7,758 nucleotides of DNA. Origin: Flammeovirgaceae bacterium. Lineage in GTDB: Bacteria > Bacteroidota > Bacteroidia > Cytophagales > Cyclobacteriaceae. The stretch is taken from NCBI GenBank assembly GCA_003228395.1, contig QIDJ01000129.1:1-7758 (forward strand), given 5' to 3'. The translations under genes and the position numbers were made by a program. The notes below the pieces were generated by a model. That model saw only the letters and a program-made list of their open reading frames with translations. It had not been told where the DNA came from and did no database searches. Below are positions 1-5,684 of the stretch, piece by piece (the first letter of the stretch is position 1; each line of letters begins with the position of its first letter).

Positions 1-54
1 GGTTCGTACGGGTGGACATCTGAACGGTTACGGCATTAGCCGCGTACTTTTACC
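1..54 (+). repeat. 54-bp direct repeat, copy 1
   Basis: Matches 556-609 at 53 of 54 bases; the only difference is T at 48 versus C at 603. It contains the small palindrome CGGC-ATTA-GCCG. The left end coincides with the window edge, so the true repeat may be longer. Too long for a transposition target duplication. Its origin is not recognised. Confidence 0.9.
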
Positions 55-187
55 CCTGTTTTCCGCACTTATTTTGAAAGGGGCGAATAGGTTAAAATTG
101 GGTCGATTTTTTTAAAATTTGGGTGTCCCGCTATCTTTTTGGCACAATTATTTTTAACTAAAGCCCCAAGGGGGTGGAATCAAACAG

Positions 188-226
188 CCCCGGGCGGCCA
201 GCCGGAGGCTGGCAGGTAGCCCGGGG
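188..226. repeat. Nested GC-rich hairpin
   Basis: Outer stem CCCCGGGC (188-195) pairs with GCCCGGGG (219-226). Within it, GCCAGCC (197-203) pairs with GGCTGGC (207-213) around a GGA loop. This is the most GC-rich spot of an otherwise AT-rich module. Its GGCTGGCAGG core (207-216) recurs at 4985-4994, linking the two repeat-rich blocks of the window. Confidence 0.75.
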
Positions 227-247
227 TTTAGAAATAATTTAATCAAA

Positions 248-470
248 AGCACCATAGGTGCGAAATCAATATTTTTACACATGCCACAAATGTTAGTTAA
301 AAACTATCTTTTCATGATGAATACCAGGGTTTACTGGAGGGATACAATATCGAATATAATGAACGATGTCTATGGGATAAATGATTACACCCCTTTGGGG
401 CTATATGGTATTGGGGATTAATAATCCCCGCGCTGCGCACGGGGCTAATGATTTTCGCACCTTTGGTGCT
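248..470. repeat. 18-bp inverted repeat pair with hairpin cores
   Basis: The segment 248-265, read on the minus strand, matches 453-470 at 17 of 18 bases. Each arm is itself a hairpin: GCACC-ATA-GGTGC at 249-261 and GCACC-TTT-GGTGC at 457-469. Between the arms lie CCCC-TTT-GGGG (390-400) and the near-perfect palindrome GGGGATTA-A-TAATCCCC (413-429). The pattern fits interspersed palindromic units and not coding DNA. Confidence 0.7.
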
Positions 471-555
471 CGAAAACAATAAATTGATTAATCTTTTTTT
501 AGTGGTGTCCCAATGCGGAAAACAGGAAAAGGGCCTGAGCGGACCACGTCCGAAC

Positions 556-609
556 GGTTCGTACGGGTGGACATCTGAACGGTTACGGCATTAGCCGCGT
601 ACCTTTACC
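556..609 (+). repeat. 54-bp direct repeat, copy 2
   Basis: Second copy of the 1-54 repeat in the same orientation, 501 bases after the first ends. Just upstream (541-560) are two further small inverted repeats, GGAC-CAC-GTCC and CGAAC-G-GTTCG, so the copy sits in a structured stretch. The unique-looking sequence leading to the Arc-like gene begins after it. Confidence 0.9.
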
Positions 610-721
610 GGCAACGATGCTTATCCCGTTAAATAATTCAAACACATTCCCGGGCATGCTGCTGTCTGTTTTATATATCCATATAAAAGTGCATTGTGTA
701 CACGATTCGGTGATGAATTTT

Positions 722-880
722 TCATTTTTTCTTTTTCAGCCTTCCTGCCTTGCGCAGTTGTTCGTAAATAATCCATTCCAACTGCCCGTTGGTGCTCCGG
801 AATTCGTCTGCTGCCCATTTTTCAACAGCCTCCAATAGTTCTGGGTTTATACGTAAAACAAATGGTTTTTTCTTTGCCAC
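722..880 (-). CDS. Arc-like ribbon-helix-helix DNA-binding protein (52 aa)
   Basis: Last gene of the SPFH operon, read from GTG at 880-878 to TGA at 724-722. The product starts VAKKKPFVLRINPELLEAVE and ends in a lysine-rich tail. The layout is that of a ribbon-helix-helix domain: a short strand (FVLRI, residues 7-11), helix A (about 13-28, with EKWAADEF) and helix B (about 30-46, STNGQLEWIIYEQLRKA). Members of the Arc family bind DNA as dimers through the strand. The start is supported by the stop of the preceding gene only 4 bases upstream and by GGAG at 894-891, a rare Shine-Dalgarno-like element in this window. Such small Arc-like proteins are, from memory, common neighbours of SPFH genes. 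Likely a regulator, perhaps of its own operon; target unknown. It could alternatively be an orphan antitoxin-type RHH, but no toxin gene is present. Confidence 0.85.
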   Translation of the reverse strand: MAKKKPFVLRINPELLEAVEKWAADEFRSTNGQLEWIIYEQLRKAGRLKKKK

Positions 881-884
881 ACTA

Positions 885-1418
885 TTAATACTCCAGATGT
901 TTGTTCCACTCGTTTTCCATGACGGAGTTTATTTCCTCCGGACGCTGGGTTCCCAGCATCAGTGTTTTCCCGTTTTTGAGTTTTAGCTCTAACCCCACCC
1001 GGCCTTTTACATTATATGCCGTTTTCTTTCCAAACCCACTACGCCATCCGTATCCTCCATATTCGCGAAATGGATTATATCTTTTAACTTCCCAGGCATC
1101 AATTTCATCCATACCAATTCGCCTCATCCGGCCGATAAACGGAGGAAACCTGAAATATATAGTCCGGTTATGTATTTCTATTGTTAGTTCTGAGGAGATC
1201 AGCAGGGCAATCAGGCCCCCGCAAATGGCAATTATAAACAAGGTCATAAACACAAGACCTGTATCGCTCATGGGGTTGTCGCCCCAGGGTAGCCCGACGA
1301 TTAGCTGGATATAAATACCTCGTAGAAAAATAACGACTACAGGCGCCGTACTTATCAGGCTAAGCGCCCACAGCCACCATTGGGTAAACCGTTGTGTTTC
1401 TTTGTAAAAAGAAGGCAT
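885..1418 (-). CDS. Two-helix membrane protein with PH-like C-terminal domain (177 aa)
   Basis: Middle gene of the SPFH operon. The N-terminus carries two membrane helices (about 14-37 and 53-75) joined by a loop with GLPWGDNPMSD. From about residue 78 the protein becomes strand-rich and soluble. It has a conserved-looking aromatic/glycine patch (RYNPFREYGGYGWRSGFG, 113-130), followed by AYNVKGRVGLELKLKNGKTLMLGTQRPEEI-type strands and a final helix. This resembles bacterial uncharacterised proteins with two helices plus a PH-like fold (possibly the group catalogued as DUF6141; not verified). No enzymatic motif is seen. The start lies 13 bases after the SPFH stop, without a Shine-Dalgarno site, and the stop is 4 bases before the RHH gene, so the three genes are probably co-transcribed. 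Function unknown; a membrane partner of the SPFH protein is an inference from gene order. Confidence 0.82.
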   Translation of the reverse strand: MPSFYKETQRFTQWWLWALSLISTAPVVVIFLRGIYIQLIVGLPWGDNPMSDTGLVFMTLFIIAICGGLIALLISSELTIEIHNRTIYFRFPPFIGRMRRIGMDEIDAWEVKRYNPFREYGGYGWRSGFGKKTAYNVKGRVGLELKLKNGKTLMLGTQRPEEINSVMENEWNKHLEY

Positions 1419-1431
1419 TGTGAAATTACTG

Positions 1432-2283
1432 TTAATGGTGAAGCGTGCCGGTGTTCACTACAGGTTGAGGATCCCGGTCGCCGCAAAGCACTACCATCAG
1501 GTTGCTGACCATGGCCGCTTTCCGCTCTTCATCCATTTCGATGATCTCTTTTTTAGAAAGGGCTTCCAGCGCCATTTCCACCATACCTACTGCTCCCTCA
1601 ACAATTTTCTTCCGTGCCGCTACAATGGCTGTAGCCTGCTGGCGCCTCAGCATGGCTCCTGCAATTTCAGAGGCATACGCAAGGTAACCGATCCGTGCTT
1701 CAATGACGTTGATCCCTGCTATTTCAAGCCGGTTACGAAGCTCTTCTTCAAGATTGTGATTTACCTCTTCCACCCCTGATCTAAGCGTGATTTCTGCTTT
1801 GTTGTCATCAAAATTATCATACGGATACATGCCGGCCAATTTTCGTACCGCTGCATCACTCTGTACCCGTACAAATGATTCATAGTCGTCCACTTCAAAG
1901 GCAGCTTTAAATGTATCACTAACCCTCCAAACTAATATAACGCCGATCAAAATCGGGTTACCCACATTGTCGTTAACTTTCACCCGGTCGCTGTCGAAAT
2001 TACGCGCCCGCAATGAAATGCTTTTCTTTATAAAAAACGGGTTTACCCAGAAAAATCCGTGTTCTTTCACGGTACCTTTATATGCCCCGAACAGGGTAAG
2101 CACACGTGAACCATTCGGATAAATAAAGAAAAATCCGGGCATCAGAAAGAATGCCGTTAAAATCAATAAACCCATAAATGGAATGCCGGTTGCTATCAGG
2201 CCCCAGGTTCCTGTGAAGAATAGGAGCAGGTCGATTACCAGTATCAGGTAGCCGGATACCGGTTTGTATTCTTGTTCGATCAT
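1432..2283 (-). CDS. SPFH (stomatin/prohibitin-like) domain membrane protein (283 aa)
   Basis: First gene of the minus-strand operon. Two hydrophobic helices (about 11-33 and 36-56) anchor the protein. The SPFH/Band-7 domain follows: [22 protein letters not shown] (57-78) is the usual entry strand pair, and the core runs to about residue 200 ([20 protein letters not shown]). A charged helical segment (212-255) could oligomerise. The tail [19 protein letters not shown] (261-279) is typical of the bacterial SPFH subgroup, and its presence argues that the protein is complete. SPFH proteins form membrane-associated oligomers that scaffold proteases or other membrane proteins; no NfeD or FtsH partner is nearby, so the partner here may be the two-helix protein downstream. 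The ATG at 2283 lies in AT-rich DNA with no Shine-Dalgarno site, the norm for the phylum. A candidate promoter and operator lie 20-65 bases upstream. Confidence 0.93.
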   Translation of the reverse strand: MIEQEYKPVSGYLILVIDLLLFFTGTWGLIATGIPFMGLLILTAFFLMPGFFFIYPNGSRVLTLFGAYKGTVKEHGFFWVNPFFIKKSISLRARNFDSDRVKVNDNVGNPILIGVILVWRVSDTFKAAFEVDDYESFVRVQSDAAVRKLAGMYPYDNFDDNKAEITLRSGVEEVNHNLEEELRNRLEIAGINVIEARIGYLAYASEIAGAMLRRQQATAIVAARKKIVEGAVGMVEMALEALSKKEIIEMDEERKAAMVSNLMVVLCGDRDPQPVVNTGTLHH

Positions 2284-2299
2284 AATTATAAATTATAAG

Positions 2300-2318
2300 T
2301 GATATTAAAATGATATCA
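2300..2318 (-). promoter_or_regulatory. Candidate operator: two TGATAT boxes 11 bp apart
   Basis: TGATATTA at 2300-2307 and TGATATCA at 2311-2318 match at 7 of 8 bases and are one helical turn apart. The second is a perfect 8-bp palindrome. Ribbon-helix-helix repressors often bind tandem half-sites on one DNA face, and the operon below this site encodes one. The boxes overlap the expected transcription start. Autoregulation is an inference. Confidence 0.4.
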
Positions 2319-2346
2319 ATTTAATAACATATACGGAGATTGTCAA
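2316..2346 (-). promoter_or_regulatory. Candidate promoter of the SPFH operon
   Basis: On the minus strand TTGACA (2346-2341) is followed after 17 bases by TAAATTGA (2323-2316). This partly fits both the sigma-70 layout and the Bacteroidota TTG...TAnnTTTG form. It sits about 35 bases from the SPFH ATG and directly abuts the TGATATCA operator candidate. Assigned by eye only. Confidence 0.4.
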
Positions 2347-2557
2347 GAAAAAGTTTCATAATCGTGAAATAATTTTTCAGATACCTTTCTGTATGATGCA
2401 AGGTGAATCATAATAAGAAGGCACGGAAGTAACTTCCGCGCCAGAGGTTTGAGAAGGCAGAAAAAGGGCAACCCGGAAGTACTTCTTATACTTATTGTAA
2501 TTTTCTTTCAGTCTTTTCACTCAGGGTATTATTCGCAAACAAAAATCATGCTTCCAT

Positions 2558-2586
2558 TTTGAATAAACAAATAAGGCTTTAATTTG
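2558..2586 (+). promoter_or_regulatory. Candidate promoter of the permease gene
   Basis: TTTG at 2558-2561 is followed after 17 bases by TTAATTTG at 2579-2586, one base off the Bacteroidota TAnnTTTG box. Transcription would start roughly 30 bases before the ATG at 2622. The same TTAATTTG box occurs on the minus strand at 7539-7532, upstream of the TerC gene. Confidence 0.4.
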
Positions 2587-2621
2587 CCTTTCATAATATT
2601 TTTTCGATTCAACAAAATTCT

Positions 2622-4850
2622 ATGGCCGCCACATTAGCCCGTAAACGTGCTACATTAGGAAGTGCACCGGTATTTCTCACAGCCATATCCACGATACTTG
2701 GCGCTATCCTGTTTTTGAGGTTTGGATGGGCCGTAGGAAATGAAGGATTCGGAGGTACTCTGGGCATCATTTTACTCGCACATTGTGTCACTATTCCCAC
2801 CGCCATGGCCATTTCTGAAATCGCCACCAACCAGCGCGTGGAGGGAGGTGGTGAGTATTTCATCATCAGCCGTTCGTTCGGCCTTAATATTGGTGGATCG
2901 ATTGGTCTTGCCTTGTTTCTTTCACAGGCGATAAGTCTGGCTTTTTATGTGATTGCCTTTGCGGAGGCCTTCAGCCCGGTTTTTGACTGGCTGAATCAAA
3001 CATACGGGCTCGGATTACATGACAAGAGGCTCGTTTCCATTCCCGCTATTCTTATTTTATCTGCCCTTGTACTAAAAAGAGGAGCAAATCAGGGTATTAA
3101 TGCATTGTATGTGGTGGTTGGTGTACTATTTATATCCCTGATCATGTTTTTTGCCGGAACAACGGAATATGAAGCTGGCCAAACGTTTGATTTCATGAAC
3201 AGAGTGGAAAACCCACTGCCCTTTTTTATCGTGTTTGCCATCGTGTTTCCTGCCTTTACAGGCATGACCGCAGGCGTGGGCCTTTCCGGCGACCTGAAAG
3301 ATCCACGAAAGTCTATCCCCATCGGGACCCTGGGAGGTACCTTGGCCGGAATGATTGTTTATATTTTTATTGCCTATAAATTTACCGTGTCTGCAAACCC
3401 GGATAACCTGATAGGAGACCAGTTGATCATGTCAGACATTGCCGTATGGGGACCGATCATACCTATCGGACTGGCCGCAGCCACCATTTCTTCTGCAATT
3501 GGCAGCATTCTTGTTGCTCCCAGGACCCTGCAGGCCATTGCTTCGGACAAAATATTCCCGAACCGTATTTCGGAATGGCTGGCAAGAGGTAAACCTGATA
3601 AAAACAACGAACCGTTTAACGCAGGGCTGATTACAGGCGCACTGGCGTTGTTTTTTGTGGCAATGGGTAATATCAACTCGGTGGCAAGAATTATTTCCAT
3701 GTTCTTTATGGTAACCTACGGCGCCATTTGCCTGATTTCATTTTTACAATATTTTGCTGCCGATCCAAGTTACAGGCCAAGCTTCAGGTCGCGCTGGTAT
3801 ATTTCATTACTAGGGGCGGTCATGACCATTTACATTATGTTTAAAATGGATAGCGTATATGCTTTTCTTTCAATCGCTGTGATGGTCATTATTTATGTAA
3901 TAATCACTAAGACAAAGCATGACAAGGAGGGATTGGCAAAGATTTTTCAGGGTGTTATTTTTCAGCTAAGCAGGAAACTGCAGGTATTCATTCAGACCGC
4001 CGAAAAGGACAGTGACAACTGGAGGCCGTCTATGATATGCATTTCGTCAGATTCTTTTAAGAGGATGTCGGCATTTAACCTGATGAGGTGGATATCACAC
4101 CGATATGGATTTGGCACCTATATTCATTACATAAACGGGTACTTTTCACGCGACACCTACCGGACGTCGAAATCGGAACTGAAAAGGCTTATTAACGTAT
4201 CGGAAAAAATAAAAAGTAATGTGTATGTTGATACGATGATTTCGCCATCCCTGACCAGCGCCATTGCACAGGCTATCCAGTTACCAAGTGTTTCCGGCAA
4301 GGACATCAACATGATCTTGTTCGAGTTTGCCAAAGATCAGCCTGCCACCATTCCTCCGATTCTGGAGAACTTTAATCTTGTCAGGTCGGCTGAATTTGAT
4401 ATCGCCATTCTTGGATCCAGCGACCGGAATTTCGGAATAAAATCCCGTATTCATATTTGGCTGAAGCCCACGGATATGGAAAACAGTCCGTTGATGATAC
4501 TGATGAGTTATGTAATTCTCGGACATCCGGAGTGGGGAGATGCGGAAATTAAAATTTTTACGGTATTCCCGGAAGAACAGCTCACCGATTATGAAAATGA
4601 ACTTAAAGCAAACATCAAAGAGGGGCGACTCCCTATATCGCCCAGAAATATTGAGCTGATCATACAGAAAGAAGATATAAGCATCAAGAGTATTGTCAAC
4701 CAAAAATCCCGGGATGCCGATCTTACTGTATTAGGATTCCGTCCCGAGGCATTGAAGCAGATGGGCGAGGGGCTTTTTATGGGGCTCGACGATATCGGTG
4801 ATGTGCTGTTCATCAATGCACATCAGGGAAAAGAACTGGTTACCGGGTGA
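2622..4850 (+). CDS. SLC12-type cation-chloride cotransporter-like permease (742 aa)
   Basis: A complete inner-membrane transporter of the APC superfamily, closest in layout to SLC12 cation-chloride cotransporters. Twelve helices are visible, roughly at 18-38, 44-66, 92-118, 137-152, 161-179, 199-219, 233-254, 279-299, 333-350, 355-378, 391-408 and 412-428. Family signatures are TM1 GAILFLRFGWAVG (27-39), GGGEYFIISRSFG (75-87) before TM3, and SGDLKDPRKSIPIGTL (222-237) before TM7. In TM8, AATISSAIGS (286-295) keeps the Ala-x-x-Ser-Ser pattern (A287, S290, S291) that forms the Na+ site in NKCC/NCC proteins; this points to Na+ coupling but does not prove it. The last 300 residues are soluble and cytosolic and correspond to the SLC12 C-terminal domain. 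The length is full for bacterial homologues. No Shine-Dalgarno site precedes the ATG. The gene stands alone. Likely role is ion or osmotic balance; the substrate (K+, Na+, Cl- or an amino acid) cannot be read from sequence. Confidence 0.9.
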   Translation: MAATLARKRATLGSAPVFLTAISTILGAILFLRFGWAVGNEGFGGTLGIILLAHCVTIPTAMAISEIATNQRVEGGGEYFIISRSFGLNIGGSIGLALFLSQAISLAFYVIAFAEAFSPVFDWLNQTYGLGLHDKRLVSIPAILILSALVLKRGANQGINALYVVVGVLFISLIMFFAGTTEYEAGQTFDFMNRVENPLPFFIVFAIVFPAFTGMTAGVGLSGDLKDPRKSIPIGTLGGTLAGMIVYIFIAYKFTVSANPDNLIGDQLIMSDIAVWGPIIPIGLAAATISSAIGSILVAPRTLQAIASDKIFPNRISEWLARGKPDKNNEPFNAGLITGALALFFVAMGNINSVARIISMFFMVTYGAICLISFLQYFAADPSYRPSFRSRWYISLLGAVMTIYIMFKMDSVYAFLSIAVMVIIYVIITKTKHDKEGLAKIFQGVIFQLSRKLQVFIQTAEKDSDNWRPSMICISSDSFKRMSAFNLMRWISHRYGFGTYIHYINGYFSRDTYRTSKSELKRLINVSEKIKSNVYVDTMISPSLTSAIAQAIQLPSVSGKDINMILFEFAKDQPATIPPILENFNLVRSAEFDIAILGSSDRNFGIKSRIHIWLKPTDMENSPLMILMSYVILGHPEWGDAEIKIFTVFPEEQLTDYENELKANIKEGRLPISPRNIELIIQKEDISIKSIVNQKSRDADLTVLGFRPEALKQMGEGLFMGLDDIGDVLFINAHQGKELVTG

Positions 4851-4898
4851 CTTGTGAAAACAGGTTTGATAGTACGGTGCGCTGCACCTTGATCCAAC

Positions 4899-4979
4899 TT
4901 AGGAATTAGTTTCTATAAATATTACGGGTACTCCGTACCCTATAGTTATACCTGCCAATTTTATCTGGTTAATTCCTAA
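4899..4979. repeat. 81-bp palindromic repeat unit
   Basis: TTAGGAATTA at 4899-4908 is the exact reverse complement of TAATTCCTAA at 4970-4979. Nested inside are CTATA (4913-4917) with TATAG (4941-4945) and the GGGTAC/GTACCC hairpin (4926-4940). Three concentric inverted repeats suggest one discrete unit able to fold as a long stem-loop. Whether it is mobile is unknown. Confidence 0.6.
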
Positions 4980-4987
4980 AGGACGGC

Positions 4988-5275
4988 TGGCAGGCGTACC
5001 CTCAGTTTATTGTATTAGGCTGGTAAACGTGTATTACCAGCTTACAGATGACAGGCGAACGCTTAAAGATTATGTCAGGGTTAACCCTGATAAAAGTCAA
5101 ATTCTTTTACTCCAAATTTGGGGATACAATTTTATCGGTTTTGACTTGTTTGTAAAGTTAAGTAATTGACATTCATGAATTTGACTTTTCATCAGCCAAA
5201 TTGGCAAAAAATTCCATGAATTTTCCGGGCTAAATTATTTTGGTGCTCCAGGCTTGTGGTTGGCAGGCGTACCCT
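4988..5275 (+). repeat. 15-bp direct repeats (4988-5002 / 5261-5275)
   Basis: TGGCAGGCGTACCCT occurs identically at both positions. Resemblance continues downstream (TTATTGTATTAGGCTGG versus ATATTGTAATACAGCTTG), so the shared unit is nearer 40 bp but degraded. The GGCTGGCAGG portion of the first copy (4985-4994) also appears at 207-216. Confidence 0.7.
5092..5189. repeat. 13-bp inverted repeats (5092-5104 / 5177-5189)
   Basis: AAAAGTCAAATTC and GAATTTGACTTTT are exact reverse complements, enclosing 72 bases. The enclosed or adjacent sequence has TTGAC three times on the plus strand (5141-5145, 5166-5170, 5181-5185) and the self-palindromes CCAAATTTGG and GCCAAATTGGC. The 16-bp palindrome at 5075-5090 sits just outside the left arm. 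Could be element ends or a large stem-loop; no function assigned. Confidence 0.55.
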
Positions 5276-5392
5276 TAAATATTGTAATACAGCTTGCTAA
5301 TGTGCACTATAAATATGAGGTGCAGCCATGCCTTCGTTAAAACTTTGGCAGGTGCGGCGCACCGGTTATATTTATAGCTACTATGTTGGATT

Positions 5393-5414
5393 AAAAACCA
5401 AGGTGCAGCGCACC
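5393..5414 (-). terminator. Possible terminator of the TerC-amidohydrolase operon
   Basis: Read on the minus strand, the hairpin GGTGC-GCT-GCACC is followed by TTGG and five T residues. It lies about 35 bases beyond the amidohydrolase stop. The 5-bp stem is short, and the same hairpin belongs to the local repeat family, so termination may be a side effect of a repeat insertion. Confidence 0.35.
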
Positions 5415-5447
5415 GTGATATCTCTGTAATCTATAAAATCAGGAATG

Positions 5448-5657
5448 TTATTTCACAATTACTCCGTCTTTCATTACAAATTCAATATTTCGTAATACAG
5501 CAATATCTTTCTCAGGATTCCCTGTAACCACAATGATATCGGCTTTCATGCCTTTTTTAATGCTTCCGACCTCGTTGCCGATATGAAAAACCCGGGCGTT
5601 GACAGATGTAACAGAACGAAGCACCTGTATGTTTTTCATTCCATAATCAACCATCAT
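5448..5657 (-). pseudogene. C-terminal amidohydrolase remnant (69 aa from an internal ATG)
   Basis: The same-frame continuation after the TAA has an ATG at 5657 and would encode 69 residues. It carries NARVFHIGNEVGSIKKGMKADIIVVTGNPEKDI and a closing VMKDGVIVK, the standard end of the superfamily's beta-sandwich. No start signal is seen; independent expression is unlikely. Confidence 0.6.
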
Positions 5658-5684
5658 TTCAAGCTCGCGTACATTGTTTCCGTG

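Larger units (their letters stand above)
55..526. repeat. 13-bp terminal-like inverted repeats (55-67 / 514-526)
   Basis: CCTGTTTTCCGCA at 55-67 is the exact reverse complement of TGCGGAAAACAGG at 514-526. The left copy directly abuts the first 54-bp repeat. The motif GGTGTCCC also appears at 122-129 and 503-510 in direct orientation. The pair could be the ends of a roughly 470-bp non-autonomous element. No flanking target duplication was identified at these ends, so transposon identity is an inference. Confidence 0.55.
1..609. repeat. Non-coding repeat module bounded by 54-bp direct repeats
   Basis: No convincing gene lies here. The outer boundaries are direct repeats at 1-54 and 556-609. 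Inside are a 13-bp perfect inverted repeat (55-67 with 514-526), an 18-bp inverted repeat with one mismatch (248-265 with 453-470), and a looser inverted pair around CCCC/GGGG hairpins (162-176 with 387-402). Short hairpins dot the segment, most with loops of 2-3 bases. The layout is roughly symmetrical, as in a miniature non-autonomous element or a nest of palindromic repeats inserted in a duplicated sequence. No transposase remnant was recognised. The first repeat starts at base 1, so the unit may extend outside the window. Confidence 0.7.
2284..2621. other. Divergent intergenic region with paired palindromes
   Basis: This 338-bp stretch separates the divergent SPFH operon and permease gene and contains no gene. 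Besides the SPFH promoter/operator at its left and the permease promoter candidate at its right, it holds CGGAAGT-A-ACTTCCG (2424-2438, 7-bp arms) and the related GAAGTACTTC palindrome preceded by CGG (2474-2485). The two sites share CGGAAGT at a 50-bp interval. No riboswitch or small RNA was recognised. Confidence 0.6.
4851..5447. repeat. Palindrome-rich intergenic block
   Basis: No gene was found in these 597 bases, which separate the converging permease and amidohydrolase. The block contains four hairpins with 3-base loops: GGTGC-GCT-GCACC (4876-4888), GGGTAC-TCC-GTACCC (4926-4940), GGTGC-GGC-GCACC (5351-5363) and GGTGC-AGC-GCACC (5402-5414). The companion motif CTATAAATAT occurs at 4913-4922 and 5307-5316 and inverted at 5368-5377. 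GCTGGTAA/TTACCAGC (5019-5041) and the 16-bp palindrome TCAGGGTTAACCCTGA (5075-5090) are also present. This looks like several copies of a small interspersed repeat family piled up in a safe site between gene ends. Confidence 0.75.

Noticed and set aside
162..470. CRISPR array
   Set aside because: Hairpins differ in sequence and orientation, spacing is irregular, and there are no constant-length spacers or cas genes.
1..609. 54-bp repeats as a target-site duplication or prophage attachment sites
   Set aside because: Far too long for a target duplication, and no integrase, tRNA end or phage gene is present.
669..688. AT-only hairpin TTTTATAT-ATCC-ATATAAAA after the RHH gene as a terminator
   Set aside because: The stem is purely A-T and no T-run follows it on the minus strand, so a terminator call is not supported.
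617..838. Plus-strand open frame of 73 codons, and a minus-strand frame at 621-818
   Set aside because: Both overlap the Arc-like gene in other frames. The minus-strand frame includes a scrambled version of that gene, while the frame from 880 gives a perfect RHH domain.
722..2283. Toxin-antitoxin locus based on the RHH protein
   Set aside because: No toxin-like small gene lies next to it; its neighbours are two membrane proteins in a tight operon.
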